A stretch of DNA of 64,000 nt from Marinobacterium alkalitolerans (lineage in GTDB: Bacteria; Pseudomonadota; Gammaproteobacteria; Pseudomonadales; Balneatricaceae). The stretch is from the NCBI RefSeq assembly GCF_017776525.1, contig NZ_JACVEW010000010.1, forward strand, positions 1 through 64,000, written 5' to 3'. This document shows positions 28,432 through 39,107 of the stretch, piece by piece (the stretch's first letter is position 1; the number at the start of each line of letters is the position of its first letter). The notes under the pieces were generated by a model, which was not told the origin of the DNA, did no database searches, and saw nothing but the letters and a program-made list of their open reading frames with translations. The translations under genes were made by a program, and so were the position numbers.

Positions 28432-29079
28432 TTACTCCACTGGCCGCACATGCAGCAGAATACCCATTTTCGGATGGTCGATGTAGTGGGTTTCTTCCGA
28501 GCGCATGCGGCGTGACTGTTCAAGCTGCCAACGGTGTGGCTGAACAGGCGCAGTTGTGACTTCAGCAGAGCCCTCACTGGCGTCAGGTGCCTCAACAGCA
28601 GCTGGCTGGGGGGTATAACCGCTGCTCAGCGCTATCGAGTTGAGCTGGAGCAGCGGCTGAGCGTGCAGGTAGCGCTGTTTATAGATGCGCAGTGTACCGT
28701 TGAGTTCATAGTCTTCAAAGCTGGCGTTCACCCGGATGCTGGGACTTGAAGAAGGCCCCGTGATCGGCTGCAGCCAGCCCTTGTGATAGAGCAGGGCGTA
28801 ATTGGCACTGCGGGAAAGGGCAGCGGCATCTCCCCCCAGCACCAGATCACCTGTCGGCAACTGCTCAAAGCGCTGCAGCGGGTATCCATCCCAGGGGGCA
28901 AGAGAAAGGCTGCCTGCGGTATCGACCGGCGCCAGATCAGGCCAGTATTCGCCGCCATCATCCGAGTTCAGATTGGCAAATACGACCATCTCGACCTTGT
29001 ACAGGTCAGCAGCCTGAATGGATGCGCTGCAGGCAATCAGCCCGGCCGCCAGCAGGCCGCGATAAATAGATCTTTTCAT
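28432..29079 (-). CDS. csiV: CsiV-family periplasmic protein
   Basis: A 215-residue exported protein. The signal peptide is about residues 1-23 (LLAAGLIACSASIQAAD). The mature part starts YKVEMVVFANLN, the hallmark of the CsiV family, and ends with the conserved HPKMGILLHVRPVE. Family knowledge: CsiV in Shewanella and Vibrio binds peptidoglycan and activates the lipoprotein LpoA, a partner of PBP1a. No LpoA or PBP1a gene is in the window. It starts 3 bases after mfd ends and shares its transcript, a neighbourhood kept in Pseudomonas. Confidence 0.82.
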   Translation of the reverse strand: MKRSIYRGLLAAGLIACSASIQAADLYKVEMVVFANLNSDDGGEYWPDLAPVDTAGSLSLAPWDGYPLQRFEQLPTGDLVLGGDAAALSRSANYALLYHKGWLQPITGPSSSPSIRVNASFEDYELNGTLRIYKQRYLHAQPLLQLNSIALSSGYTPQPAAVEAPDASEGSAEVTTAPVQPHRWQLEQSRRMRSEETHYIDHPKMGILLHVRPVE

Positions 29080-29082
29080 GGT

Positions 29083-32000
29083 TCAGCGATTCTCCTTGGC
29101 AGACAGTTGGCTCAGCAGGGCCTCTACGGCATTAAAGCGTGATGCCGGCTTTTCCATGGGCTGAGTAAACCTGAGTATGTTGGCACCGTCCAGTTTGTAA
29201 TGTTGTGGCTGGCGTTGAATCATGTTGATCAGCACCAGTGGGTCAACCGATGGTTCCGCCTCGAACTCGATGCGTCCACCCTTGTCGCCGGCATCCAGTT
29301 TCACGATGCCCAGCGCTTCAGCCTTGAGCTTGATCTGGGTAAGGCGCATGAGGTTTCGTGTGGCCTCCGGCAGGAGGCCGAAACGGTCAATCATTTCGAC
29401 CTGGAGTTCATCCAGTGCTTCGGCATCCCTGGCGTTGGCAATGCGCTTGTACATGATCAGGCGATTATGTACGTCGGGTAGATAATCGTCCGGTATCAGC
29501 GCCGGCAGGTGCAGATTCACCTCGGTGCCGTGATGCAGAGGCTTGTCGGCGTCCGGCGTCTTGCCTTCCTTGATCGACTCTATGGCCTGATCCAGCATTT
29601 CCATGTAAAGGCTGAAGCCGACACTCTGCATCTGGCCGCTTTGCTCTTCACCCAGCAGTTCGCCAGCCCCTCGAATCTCAAGGTCGTGAGTAGCGAGGGT
29701 GAAACCGGCGCCCAGCGTGCTGGACTGGCCGATCGCCTCAAGGCGCTTCTGTGCATCGGTGGTGAGCAGTTTCACCGGCGGTGTCAGAAGGTAGGCATAG
29801 GCCTGATGGTGAGACCGGCCGACACGGCCGCGCAGCTGGTGCAGCTGAGCCAGACCGAACTTGTCGGCACGGTCGATGATGATGGTGTTGGCACTTGGAA
29901 CGTCGATGCCCGTTTCGATAATGGTGGTACAGACCAGCACATTAAAGCGCTTGTGATAAAAATCACTCATCACCTGTTCAAGTTCTCGCTCACGCATTTG
30001 ACCATGACCGATCGCAACGCGTGCTTCCGGAACCAGCTCGCTGATCGATTCGGCCACGCGATCGATACTCTTGACCTCATTGTGAAGGTAATACACCTGC
30101 CCGCCTCGCAGCAGCTCACGCAAGATCGCTTCCTTGACCATCGGTGTTTCATGCTGGCGGACAAAGGTTTTGACAGACAGGCGGCGCGCGGGCGGCGTGG
30201 CAATGATCGACAGATCACGAATACCCGACATGGCCATGTTAAGTGTGCGTGGAATGGGGGTGGCGGTGAGGGTCAGGATGTCGACCTCGGAACGCAGGCT
30301 CTTCAGGCGCTCTTTCTGCTGTACGCCAAAGCGGTGCTCTTCATCGATAATCACGAGCCCCAGGTGCTTGAAGTTGATATCGCCCTGCAGCAGCTTGTGG
30401 GTCCCAATCAGAATATCGACCTTGCCGGCATCCACGTCGGCCAGTGTCTGCTGCTGTGCCTTGGCGCTTTTGAAGCGAGAAATCAGCTCGATAGAAACCG
30501 GCCAGTCGGCAAAACGGTCGCGGAAGTTGTCAAAATGCTGCTGTGCCAGCAGGGTTGTGGGCACCAGTACGGCAACCTGCTTGCCGCTTTGAACGGCAAT
30601 AAAGGCCGCCCGCATGGCCACTTCGGTCTTGCCAAAGCCCACATCACCACAGACAAGTCGATCCATGGGAGTAGGGGCGCGCATGTCACTCACAACGGCG
30701 TTGATCGCGTTGGCCTGATCCGGCGTTTCTTCAAAAGGAAAGCTGGCCGCAAATTGCTGGTATTCATCCTCGTCAAAGCCGAAGCTGAAGCCTTTGCGAG
30801 CGGCACGTCGTGCATAGATGTCGAGCAGTTCGGCAGCGGAATCGCGGACTTTCTCGGCCGCCTTGCGGCGAGCCTTGGACCATTGCTCGGTCCCCAGCCG
30901 GTGCAGCGGAGCCGACTCGTCGCTGGCACCCGAGTAGCGACCGATCAGGTGCAGAGAGGAAACCGGCACATACAATTTGGCTTCGCCGGCATACTCAAGC
31001 ACCAGAAATTCATTACTCTGGCCATCCAGATCGATGGTCTGCATGCCCTGATAGCGGCCTACGCCGTGATCAATATGTACCACCGGTGCGCCGATGGTGA
31101 GTTCCGACAGGTGGCGAATCGCCTGGTCAGCATCAAGCTGCTCTTTCTCACGGCGACGGCGTTGGAACACCTGGCGGCCAAAGAGTTGGGTTTCCGTCAC
31201 AACCTGCAGGCTGCCGGACAGGCTCAACCCCTGTTCCAGTGGAAAGGTCGTGATCGCCAGGTCGGGCTGTTTGCTTGAAAACTCGGCCCAGTCATGACAC
31301 TCGGCAAGTTCAACGCCTGCCTTGCGGGCATGCTCCAGCAGTGCTTCACGCCGACCGGCTGATTCAGCGCACAGAAGCACAGGTGTTTGCTCACGCTGAT
31401 GGTAAGCGACCAGTGCGCTAAGCGGCTCCTGGCGATTGTCGGACGTGAGGTCGGGTGGTGCTTCACAGGGCAGGTTGTCACGCCCCGGGCGCACCTCTTC
31501 CTCTTCGGTGGAAACGCGCAGTACCGGGCGCGCATTCAGTTCAGTAAATAGCTCGTCGGTGCTGACAAAAAGCTCGCGTGGCGGAAGAACCGGTCGTCTG
31601 AGGTCATGATTGTGCTCATCGAAGCGCTGTTGAACATCACTGCTGAAATGATCTGCCGCTTCCTTCAGGGCCTTGTCATGCACCACCAGCGTGCTTTCGG
31701 GCAGGTAGTCCAGCAAAGTGGTCATCTGTTCAAAGAACAACGGGGCGTAGTACTCGATGCCGGGTGGGGTGAGTCCACTGGATACATCCTGGTAGACCGG
31801 GCACTGGGTATGGTCGACATCAAAGCGCTCCCGCCAGCGCTGTTTGAACTGTGTAATGGCATGCTGGTGGAACGGGAATTCACGGGCAGGCAGCAGGCGG
31901 ATTCGTTCAATCTTTTCGATTGAGCGCTGAGTCTCGGGATCGAAGGTGCGGATGCTGTCGATCTCATCATCGAACAGATCAATCCTCAGCGGGAAGTCAC

Positions 32001-32532
32001 TGCCCATCGGGAACAGGTCGATGATGGCACCGCGGATGGCAAATTCACCATGCTCATATACGGTATCAACCGCTGAATAACCGGCATCGGTGAAACGTTG
32101 CCGCATGGCGATTGTGTCGAGGGTCTGTCCCTGTTCAAGGAAAAGCGCATTGGCGGTGACAAAACTGACCGGTGCTACACGGTGCAGGAGGGTGCTGATC
32201 GGGACAATGAGCACGCCTTTCTGCTGCTCGGGCAGCTGGTGCAGAATGCGAATGCGGTCGGAGATAATGTCCTGGTGCGGCGAGAAACTGTCGTAGGGCA
32301 GTATCTCCCAGTCAGGCAGCAAGTTGACCGAGAGTGATTCAGGGGCATAAAAGCGCACTTCATTAAGAAGGCGTTCTGCACTTTCCATATCCTGGCTGAT
32401 CAGCAGGATCATGCCGTCATGGTGCTGACTGATCTGCTCAATCAGCAGGCCGGTGGCACTGCCCTGTACCCGTCCCAAACGTTTGATGTCGCCCGGGCCG
32501 TGCGGGATCGGAACCTTGATTGCTGCGGTCAA
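29083..32532 (-). CDS. mfd: Transcription-repair coupling factor Mfd
   Basis: A 1149-residue DNA translocase that removes stalled RNA polymerase and recruits UvrA. The order of domains is standard: UvrB-like N-terminal region (1-340), RNA-polymerase-interacting domain (about 470-545), RecG-like helicase domains with Walker A GDVGFGKTE (about 630) and DEEH (about 731), the TRG motif, and the C-terminal UvrA-masking domain. The start codon is TTG at 32532, preceded by GAGGAG at 6 bases. A TACAAT -10-like element lies at 32566-32571 on the minus strand with no clear -35. Confidence 0.97.
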   Translation of the reverse strand: MTAAIKVPIPHGPGDIKRLGRVQGSATGLLIEQISQHHDGMILLISQDMESAERLLNEVRFYAPESLSVNLLPDWEILPYDSFSPHQDIISDRIRILHQLPEQQKGVLIVPISTLLHRVAPVSFVTANALFLEQGQTLDTIAMRQRFTDAGYSAVDTVYEHGEFAIRGAIIDLFPMGSDFPLRIDLFDDEIDSIRTFDPETQRSIEKIERIRLLPAREFPFHQHAITQFKQRWRERFDVDHTQCPVYQDVSSGLTPPGIEYYAPLFFEQMTTLLDYLPESTLVVHDKALKEAADHFSSDVQQRFDEHNHDLRRPVLPPRELFVSTDELFTELNARPVLRVSTEEEEVRPGRDNLPCEAPPDLTSDNRQEPLSALVAYHQREQTPVLLCAESAGRREALLEHARKAGVELAECHDWAEFSSKQPDLAITTFPLEQGLSLSGSLQVVTETQLFGRQVFQRRRREKEQLDADQAIRHLSELTIGAPVVHIDHGVGRYQGMQTIDLDGQSNEFLVLEYAGEAKLYVPVSSLHLIGRYSGASDESAPLHRLGTEQWSKARRKAAEKVRDSAAELLDIYARRAARKGFSFGFDEDEYQQFAASFPFEETPDQANAINAVVSDMRAPTPMDRLVCGDVGFGKTEVAMRAAFIAVQSGKQVAVLVPTTLLAQQHFDNFRDRFADWPVSIELISRFKSAKAQQQTLADVDAGKVDILIGTHKLLQGDINFKHLGLVIIDEEHRFGVQQKERLKSLRSEVDILTLTATPIPRTLNMAMSGIRDLSIIATPPARRLSVKTFVRQHETPMVKEAILRELLRGGQVYYLHNEVKSIDRVAESISELVPEARVAIGHGQMRERELEQVMSDFYHKRFNVLVCTTIIETGIDVPSANTIIIDRADKFGLAQLHQLRGRVGRSHHQAYAYLLTPPVKLLTTDAQKRLEAIGQSSTLGAGFTLATHDLEIRGAGELLGEEQSGQMQSVGFSLYMEMLDQAIESIKEGKTPDADKPLHHGTEVNLHLPALIPDDYLPDVHNRLIMYKRIANARDAEALDELQVEMIDRFGLLPEATRNLMRLTQIKLKAEALGIVKLDAGDKGGRIEFEAEPSVDPLVLINMIQRQPQHYKLDGANILRFTQPMEKPASRFNAVEALLSQLSAKENR

Positions 32533-32634
32533 CTGCTACTCCTCGATCCTTGTTTGCAAAGGGGTATTGTACCTGCAGTCCCTGCAATACGCAGCCGGAT
32601 AGCAGGCAAGGGACCAAAGTATACGTTTGCGGGT

Positions 32635-32663
32635 TTGCTCCGGATGCCCGAAAAGAGGATAAT
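32635..32663 (+). promoter_or_regulatory. Candidate sigma-70 promoter of gap
   Basis: TTGCTC (32635-32640) and GATAAT (32658-32663) are 17 bases apart, 42 bases before the gap start codon, in the mfd-gap divergent region. Confidence 0.5.
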
Positions 32664-32705
32664 GCGCGCACCCAAATTGAGCGATGACAATTTCGGAGTT
32701 ACCCC

Positions 32706-34148
32706 GTGAGCCAAGAACTGATTTTTGCAGACTGGAAAGCCCGCGAAGCAATCGCAGAAGCGATGGTGCCCCTGGTTGGCCGTCTGTACCGTGACCGCAA
32801 TGTCGAAATTTCCGTATACGGTCGTCTGATCGTCAAGCGTTCCGTGATCGACATTATCAAAGCCCACCGCTTCGTGCGTCAGGTTGAAGGTGAAGAGATC
32901 TCTGTCGTTGATACCTTCCCGGTGCTGGAAGCCGTGGCCGAGATGGATGTGACCAATTCTCACATCGATATTGGCAAGCTGGCGGTCAAATTCCGCAGCG
33001 AAGGCGACGGCCGTACTCTGCAGGCGTTCCTGCAGGAAGAGCTGGCGGATGCATCTACCGAGCCGGCAGAAGCTCACGAAAATACCGATGTTGTCCTGTA
33101 TGGCTTCGGCCGTATCGGTCGCCTGCTGGCGCGTCTGATGATGGATCGTGCCGGTAGCGGACATTCTCTGCGTCTGCGTGCCATCGTCGTGCGTAAGGGC
33201 AATGCCAAGAACGATCTGGAAAAGCGTGCCAGCCTGCTGCGTCGTGACTCTGTTCACGGCTCCTTCAAGGGCACCATCCAGATTGACGAAGAAAACAATG
33301 CGATCATCGCAAACGGCAATTACATCCAGGTTATCTTCGCCGACAGCCCGGATCAGGTTGATTACACAGAGTACGGCATCAAGAATGCACTGGTAATCGA
33401 TAACACCGGCAAGTGGCGTGACGAAGAGGGTCTGTCCCTGCACCTGAAATCCAAAGGTGTTGCACGTGCGCTGCTGACGGCACCGGGCAAGGGCGTCAAG
33501 AATATCGTAATGGGTGTTAACCATAACGATATCTCTGATGATGATCGTGTCCTGTCGGCTGCATCCTGCACCACCAACGCCATCGTACCGGTACTGAAAG
33601 CGGTCAATGATCACTTCGGTGTTCAGAATGGTCACGTTGAGACAGTTCACTCCTACACCAACGACCAGAATCTGATCGACAACTACCACAAGGGTGATCG
33701 TCGCGGTCGTGCGGCTGCGCTGAACATGGTGCTGACCGAAACCGGTGCTGCCAAGGCTGTTGCCAAGGCGCTGCCGGAGCTGGAAGGCAAGCTGACCGGT
33801 AACGCAATCCGTGTACCGACTCCGAATGTCTCCATGGCCATCCTGAACCTGAACCTGGCTAAAGAGACTGACAAGGAAGAGCTGAACGCCTACCTGCGTG
33901 ATGCGGCGCTGCATTCCGAGCTGCAGAAACAGATCGACTACAGCAATTCGCCTGAAGCCGTATCTTCCGACTTTGTTGGTTCACGTGCAGCGGGTGTGGT
34001 TGATGCGCTGGCAACCATCGTCGATGGCAACCGTTGCGTACTCTACGTTTGGTATGACAACGAATTCGGTTACAGCTGCCAGGTAATTCGCATGGCTCAG
34101 CATCTGGCCAAGTGTGCACTGGACGCTTTCCCGAAAGCCAAGCACTGA
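32706..34148 (+). CDS. gap: Glyceraldehyde-3-phosphate dehydrogenase, long form
   Basis: A 480-residue GAPDH with an extra N-terminal domain of about 125 residues before the nucleotide fold (LYGFGRIGRLLARLMM at about 135). The catalytic Cys288 is in SAASCTTNAIVP and the NNEFGYSC-type C-terminus is kept as DNEFGYSC. Family knowledge: this long type occurs beside mfd in Pseudomonas and relatives; its role in glycolysis versus gluconeogenesis is not settled by sequence. The start is GTG at 32706, with CGGAG 7 bases upstream. It is divergent from mfd and ends at a strong terminator. Confidence 0.92.
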   Translation: MSQELIFADWKAREAIAEAMVPLVGRLYRDRNVEISVYGRLIVKRSVIDIIKAHRFVRQVEGEEISVVDTFPVLEAVAEMDVTNSHIDIGKLAVKFRSEGDGRTLQAFLQEELADASTEPAEAHENTDVVLYGFGRIGRLLARLMMDRAGSGHSLRLRAIVVRKGNAKNDLEKRASLLRRDSVHGSFKGTIQIDEENNAIIANGNYIQVIFADSPDQVDYTEYGIKNALVIDNTGKWRDEEGLSLHLKSKGVARALLTAPGKGVKNIVMGVNHNDISDDDRVLSAASCTTNAIVPVLKAVNDHFGVQNGHVETVHSYTNDQNLIDNYHKGDRRGRAAALNMVLTETGAAKAVAKALPELEGKLTGNAIRVPTPNVSMAILNLNLAKETDKEELNAYLRDAALHSELQKQIDYSNSPEAVSSDFVGSRAAGVVDALATIVDGNRCVLYVWYDNEFGYSCQVIRMAQHLAKCALDAFPKAKH

Positions 34149-34159
34149 GCTTGAGCTCG

Positions 34160-34189
34160 AAAAAGGCCGCTTTTCAGCGGCCTTTTTTG
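34160..34189 (+). terminator. Rho-independent terminator after gap
   Basis: AAAAAGGCCGC (34160-34170) pairs with GCGGCCTTTTTT (34177-34188), giving an 11-base stem and a T run 12 bases after the gap stop. Confidence 0.92.
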
Positions 34190-34465
34190 TTTGTGTAATT
34201 CCATATTTTATATAGGCATATAACTATTCCTAAAAAATCTATATCAGGCATTACATTTGAAGGGTATCAGCCTTAAGTAAAACAGCGGCTTGTAGCAAAC
34301 CCGTGCGTGACTCGGTTATACTTGCAGGGATTTTTTGGTGGGAATTTCTCGGTACGTCCGGAGGCTTACAAGTCCTTGTTTCAGCAGGGGCTTACTCGGT
34401 AAAACGCGTGCGGCCGGATGTCATGTGAGAACCTCCTGAATTTTTTTGCAAGTTGGGTGAGACGA
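34190..34465 (+). other. 276-base AT-rich leader region before nqrA
   Basis: This non-coding stretch separates the gap terminator from nqrA. Its first part (34198-34260) is rich in A and T against a GC-rich background. A -10-like TATACT lies at 34317-34322, but no -35 has proper spacing, so the promoter may need an activator. I see no known riboswitch or tRNA in it. The nqrA reading frame extends back to 34418, but those codons do not match NqrA. Confidence 0.5.
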
Positions 34466-35806
34466 ATGATCAAGATCAATAAAGGTCTGGATCTGCCTAT
34501 TGCGGGCGCGCCTGAACAGGTTATCAGCGATGGTAATCCTGTGCGCACCGTGGCGCTTCTCGGTGAGGACTATGTGGGCATGAAGCCGACAATGCTGGTC
34601 CGGGAAGGGGATCGAGTAAAACTCGGTCAGGCGATCTTTGCCGATAAGAAGACAGAAGGGGTCCAGTACACGGCACCTGGTGCGGGCACTGTCAAGGCAG
34701 TGAACCGTGGTGAGCGTCGTGTCCTGCAGTCAGTGGTCATTGAGCTGGATGAGCAGGAAGAAGCCGTTGAATTCGACAGCTACTCCTCATCTGAGCTGAG
34801 CCAGTTGTCGCGTGAGCAGGTTGAGAAAAACCTGGTGGCGTCCGGCCTGTGGACGTCATTCCGCACACGCCCGTTCAGCCGTGTCCCGCAGTTGGGTACA
34901 ACACCCAGTTCCATCTTCGTGACCGCGATGGACACCAATCCGCTGGCCGCCGATCCTGCTTTGATCATCAAGGAGCAGTCTGAAGCCTTCCAGAATGGTC
35001 TGAAACTGCTTACCCGCCTGGAGGCCAAGAACGTATTCCTGTGCAAGGCTGCCGGTGCTGATGTGCCGTCTGTTGATGGCGTTAAGGTCGAAGAGTTTGC
35101 GGGCAAGCATCCGGCCGGCAATCCGGGTACTCACATCCACTTCCTTGATCCGGTGTCTCAGGAGAAAACAGCCTGGGTGATCGGCTACCAGGACGTGATC
35201 GCGTTCGGCAAGCTGTTTGAAACAGGTCGCCTTCCGGTAGAACGCGTGGTGGCACTGGCCGGTCCGCAGGTAAACAAGCCGCGTATCGTCCGCACTCGTG
35301 TGGGTGCCAGCACCGAGGAGCTGACCGCAAGTGAACTCAAGTCCGGCAAGAACCGTGTTATCAGCGGCTCTGTCTGGTCTGGACGCAAGGCGATCGGGCC
35401 GCATGCATTCGTCAGCCGTTATGCCAATCAGCTGAGCGTTCTGCTCGAAGGTGACAGCCGTGACTTCATGGGCTGGATCGCGCCGGGTACCAACAAGTTC
35501 TCTGTACTGAACATGTTTGCATCCGTGTTTGCGCCGGGCAAGAAGTTCGATTTCACCACCACCACGAACGGATCTGAGCGGGCCATGATTCCCGTAGGTC
35601 AGTTCGAGGCGTTGATGCCGCTGGATATCCTGCCGACACAGTTGCTGCGTGCACTGGTGACCGGCGATATCGTGACCGCGATGCAGCTTGGTTGTCTGGA
35701 GCTGGATGAAGAGGACCTGGCCCTGTGCACCTTCGCGTGCCCGGGCAAGTATGAATACGGTCCGATTCTTCGCGACAACCTGACGCGCATCGAGAAAGAG
35801 GCGTAA
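34466..35806 (+). CDS. nqrA: Na+-translocating NADH-quinone reductase subunit A
   Basis: A 446-residue peripheral subunit of the sodium-pumping NADH:ubiquinone oxidoreductase. The N-terminus [16 protein letters not shown] is diagnostic. It holds no cofactor; inhibitor labelling in the family places part of a quinone-binding site on it. ATG 34466 is chosen because the family N-terminus starts here, 16 codons inside the open frame. It is the first gene of nqrABCDEF-apbE-nqrM, all plus strand with short gaps or overlaps. Confidence 0.96.
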   Translation: MIKINKGLDLPIAGAPEQVISDGNPVRTVALLGEDYVGMKPTMLVREGDRVKLGQAIFADKKTEGVQYTAPGAGTVKAVNRGERRVLQSVVIELDEQEEAVEFDSYSSSELSQLSREQVEKNLVASGLWTSFRTRPFSRVPQLGTTPSSIFVTAMDTNPLAADPALIIKEQSEAFQNGLKLLTRLEAKNVFLCKAAGADVPSVDGVKVEEFAGKHPAGNPGTHIHFLDPVSQEKTAWVIGYQDVIAFGKLFETGRLPVERVVALAGPQVNKPRIVRTRVGASTEELTASELKSGKNRVISGSVWSGRKAIGPHAFVSRYANQLSVLLEGDSRDFMGWIAPGTNKFSVLNMFASVFAPGKKFDFTTTTNGSERAMIPVGQFEALMPLDILPTQLLRALVTGDIVTAMQLGCLELDEEDLALCTFACPGKYEYGPILRDNLTRIEKEA

Positions 35807-35818
35807 GAGAGGCTGGTC

Positions 35819-37027
35819 ATGAGTTTGAGAACCGTTCTGGATAAAATGGAGCCGCATTTCCATAAAGGCGGCAAGTACGAAAACTGGTATGCACTGTATG
35901 AAGCAGTCGATACCATTTTCTATACCCCGGGTCATGTGACCAAGAGTGCAGCCCACGTGCGCGATGGCGTTGACCTAAAGCGCATCATGATTCTGGTGTG
36001 GCTGTGTACCTTCCCGGCAATCTTCTTCGGCATGTATAACGTTGGCCTGCAGGCCAACACCGCCATGGCCGAACTGGGATTGACTGAATCAACCGGCTGG
36101 CGTGGTGCCATTGCTGCCTCTCTGACCGGATTCAGCCCGGACAGTATCTGGGATAACATCATCCATGGTGCTGTCTATTGGCTGCCAATCTACATCACGA
36201 CCTTCGTTGTGGGCGGCTTCTGGGAAGTTCTGTTCGCCATGAAGCGTGGTCATGAAGTCAACGAAGGCTTCTTTGTGACCTCTGTGCTGTTCTCCCTGAT
36301 TCTGCCGCCGACCATTCCGCTGTGGCAGGTTGCTCTGGGTATCAGCTTTGGTGTGGTCATTGGTAAGGAAGTATTCGGTGGTACCGGCAAGAACTTCCTC
36401 AACCCCGCTCTGACCGGTCGTGCATTCCTGTTCTTCGCCTACCCGGCGCAGATGTCAGGTGATGCCATCTGGACCGCGGTTGACGGCTTCTCTGGTGCAA
36501 CTCCGCTGGGCCTTGCCGCCATGGGGGGTGTTGAAGCGATTCTGAATGCCAACCTGACCTGGTTCGACGCCTTCATCGGCACCATCCAGGGTTCTGTTGG
36601 TGAAACCTCGACGCTTGCCATCCTGATCGGTGGTGCCGTCATCGTGTTCGCGCGTATTGCCGCCTGGCGCATCGTGGCCGGTGTTTTCCTGGGCATGGTT
36701 GCCATGTCGACGCTGTTCAATATGATCGGCTCTGACACCAACCCGATGTTTGCGCTGCCGTTCTACTGGCACCTGGTGCTGGGCGGTTTCGCTTTCGGCA
36801 TGTTCTTTATGGCAACGGACCCCGTGTCTGCATCCATGACCAATACCGGCAAGTGGGTATTCGGTGCCCTGATTGGTGTCATGGTTGTCCTGATTCGTGT
36901 GGCTAACCCGGCGTTCCCGGAAGGTATGATGCTGGCCATTCTGTTTGCCAACCTGTTTGCACCGCTGATTGACAACTTCGTTGTCCAGGCGAACATCAAG
37001 CGGAGGATGAAGCGTAATGTCGTCTAA
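35819..37027 (+). CDS. nqrB: Na+-translocating NADH-quinone reductase subunit B
   Basis: A 402-residue membrane subunit with about ten helices. It carries a covalently bound FMN on Thr228 in the SGATPLG motif, placed there by ApbE, and in the family also riboflavin and the Na+ path. The N-terminal cytoplasmic region [24 protein letters not shown] is typical. The start follows nqrA by 12 bases; its end overlaps nqrC by 11 bases. Confidence 0.96.
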   Translation: MSLRTVLDKMEPHFHKGGKYENWYALYEAVDTIFYTPGHVTKSAAHVRDGVDLKRIMILVWLCTFPAIFFGMYNVGLQANTAMAELGLTESTGWRGAIAASLTGFSPDSIWDNIIHGAVYWLPIYITTFVVGGFWEVLFAMKRGHEVNEGFFVTSVLFSLILPPTIPLWQVALGISFGVVIGKEVFGGTGKNFLNPALTGRAFLFFAYPAQMSGDAIWTAVDGFSGATPLGLAAMGGVEAILNANLTWFDAFIGTIQGSVGETSTLAILIGGAVIVFARIAAWRIVAGVFLGMVAMSTLFNMIGSDTNPMFALPFYWHLVLGGFAFGMFFMATDPVSASMTNTGKWVFGALIGVMVVLIRVANPAFPEGMMLAILFANLFAPLIDNFVVQANIKRRMKRNVV

Positions 37028-37793
37028 TAACGATACTATGGGCAAAACCCTGCTTGTCACCATCCTGCTGTGCGTTGTCTGCTCAGTAGTGGTGTCAGCG
37101 GCTGCGGTTATTCTCAAGCCGAAGCAGGTGGCCAACAAGGAACTGGACCGCAAGAGCAACATTCTTGCGGCTGCGGGCATTTCCGACCCGAGCAAGAGCG
37201 TGGATGAGCTGTTCAAGCAGATCACGACCAAATATGTTGATCTGAATACCGGCAAATTCGTTGATGTGCCTGCAGGCTACGATGATGCGAAGGCGGCGAA
37301 AGACCCGCAGCAGAACGTACGCTTGAGCCGTCAGGAAGACCAGGCGGGTATCAAGACCATTGCTCAGATCAAGCCGGTTTACCTGGTACAGGGTGACAAC
37401 GGCAGCGTCGAGAAAGTGGTGCTTCCGGTTCACGGCAAGGGGCTTTGGTCTACCATGTACGGGTTTCTGGCGCTTGAAGGCGACCTGAACACCGTTGTGG
37501 GTCTGGGCTTCTTCTCCCACGGTGAAACCCCGGGCCTCGGTGGCGAGGTTGATAACCCCGCCTGGAAGGCGCTTTGGCCGGGCAAGGAAGTCTACGGTGA
37601 GGATAAGACCGACCCGCAGATTCGCCTGATCAAGGGTAGTGTGGATGCATCTACATCGAACGCCGAGCACAAGATCGACGGTCTGTCCGGTGCCACGCTG
37701 ACCAGTAATGGTGTCACCAACCTGGTCCAGTTCTGGATGGGCGAGAATGGCTATGCGCCGTTCCTGAACAACCTGCGTGCAGGGGAGGCTTAA
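37017..37793 (+). CDS. nqrC: Na+-translocating NADH-quinone reductase subunit C
   Basis: A 258-residue subunit with one N-terminal membrane helix (about 10-32) and a periplasmic FMN-binding domain. The flavinylation motif [10 protein letters not shown] gives the FMN attachment Thr227, the substrate of ApbE. The start ATG lies inside the end of nqrB, an 11-base overlap that suggests coupled translation. Confidence 0.96.
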   Translation: MSSNNDTMGKTLLVTILLCVVCSVVVSAAAVILKPKQVANKELDRKSNILAAAGISDPSKSVDELFKQITTKYVDLNTGKFVDVPAGYDDAKAAKDPQQNVRLSRQEDQAGIKTIAQIKPVYLVQGDNGSVEKVVLPVHGKGLWSTMYGFLALEGDLNTVVGLGFFSHGETPGLGGEVDNPAWKALWPGKEVYGEDKTDPQIRLIKGSVDASTSNAEHKIDGLSGATLTSNGVTNLVQFWMGENGYAPFLNNLRAGEA

Positions 37794-37796
37794 TCC

Positions 37797-38456
37797 ATGT
37801 CCAAGACTAAAGACGTTCTGGTAACGCCAATCTTCAAGAACAACCCGATCGCACTGCAGATCCTGGGTGTGTGTTCTGCTCTGGCGGTTACCTCCAACAT
37901 GGCGACTGCGTTGGTCATGACGCTGGCAGTTATTGCCGTAACCGCGTTTTCCAACTTCTTCGTGTCGCTGATTCGTAACCACATTCCGGGCAACATCCGA
38001 ATCATCGTTCAGATGACCATCATTGCCTCACTGGTAATCGTGGTTGACCAGATCCTGAAGGCCTTTGCCTACGAGATCTCCAAGCAGCTGTCGGTATTCG
38101 TTGGTTTGATCATTACCAACTGTATCGTAATGGGCCGTGCGGAAGCCTTCGCGATGAAGAACCCGCCGATCCCCAGCTTCATGGACGGTATCGGTAACGG
38201 CCTGGGCTACGGTGCAGTCCTGATGTTTGTTGCATTCTTCCGTGAACTGTTTGGCTCCGGCTCTCTGTTTGGTGTCGAGATCCTGCCGCTGGTGAACAAC
38301 GGTGGCTGGTACCAGGGTAACGGTCTGATGCTGCTGCCGCCGAGTGCATTCTTCCTGATCGGTATCTTCATCTGGATTATCCGTACCTGGAAGCCTGAGC
38401 AGGTTGAGAAGCCTGACTTCGAGATGGCACCGAATACCAAAAAGGAGGCTGTGTAA
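37797..38456 (+). CDS. nqrD: Na+-translocating NADH-quinone reductase subunit D
   Basis: A 219-residue membrane subunit with six helices. Cys26 (GVCSALAV) and Cys109 (TNCIVMGR) match the cysteines that, with those of NqrE, hold the membrane-buried iron-sulphur centre in the family. It starts 3 bases after nqrC with AGGGGAGG upstream. Confidence 0.95.
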   Translation: MSKTKDVLVTPIFKNNPIALQILGVCSALAVTSNMATALVMTLAVIAVTAFSNFFVSLIRNHIPGNIRIIVQMTIIASLVIVVDQILKAFAYEISKQLSVFVGLIITNCIVMGRAEAFAMKNPPIPSFMDGIGNGLGYGAVLMFVAFFRELFGSGSLFGVEILPLVNNGGWYQGNGLMLLPPSAFFLIGIFIWIIRTWKPEQVEKPDFEMAPNTKKEAV

Positions 38457-38459
38457 ATC

Positions 38460-39068
<609 letters not shown>

Positions 39069-39107
39069 CCCGGTCGACAAGAACTGCCTAAAGGATAGGA
39101 TAAACTG

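Noticed and set aside
29509-31278. Open frame of 589 codons on the plus strand inside mfd
   Set aside because: It mirrors the mfd codon pattern; no start site, promoter or family match.
32529-33914. Open frame of 461 codons on the minus strand across gap
   Set aside because: Antisense shadow of gap with no recognisable domain.
34418-34465. Upstream extension of nqrA by 16 codons
   Set aside because: The extension does not resemble NqrA N-termini, and [12 protein letters not shown] at 34466 is the family start.
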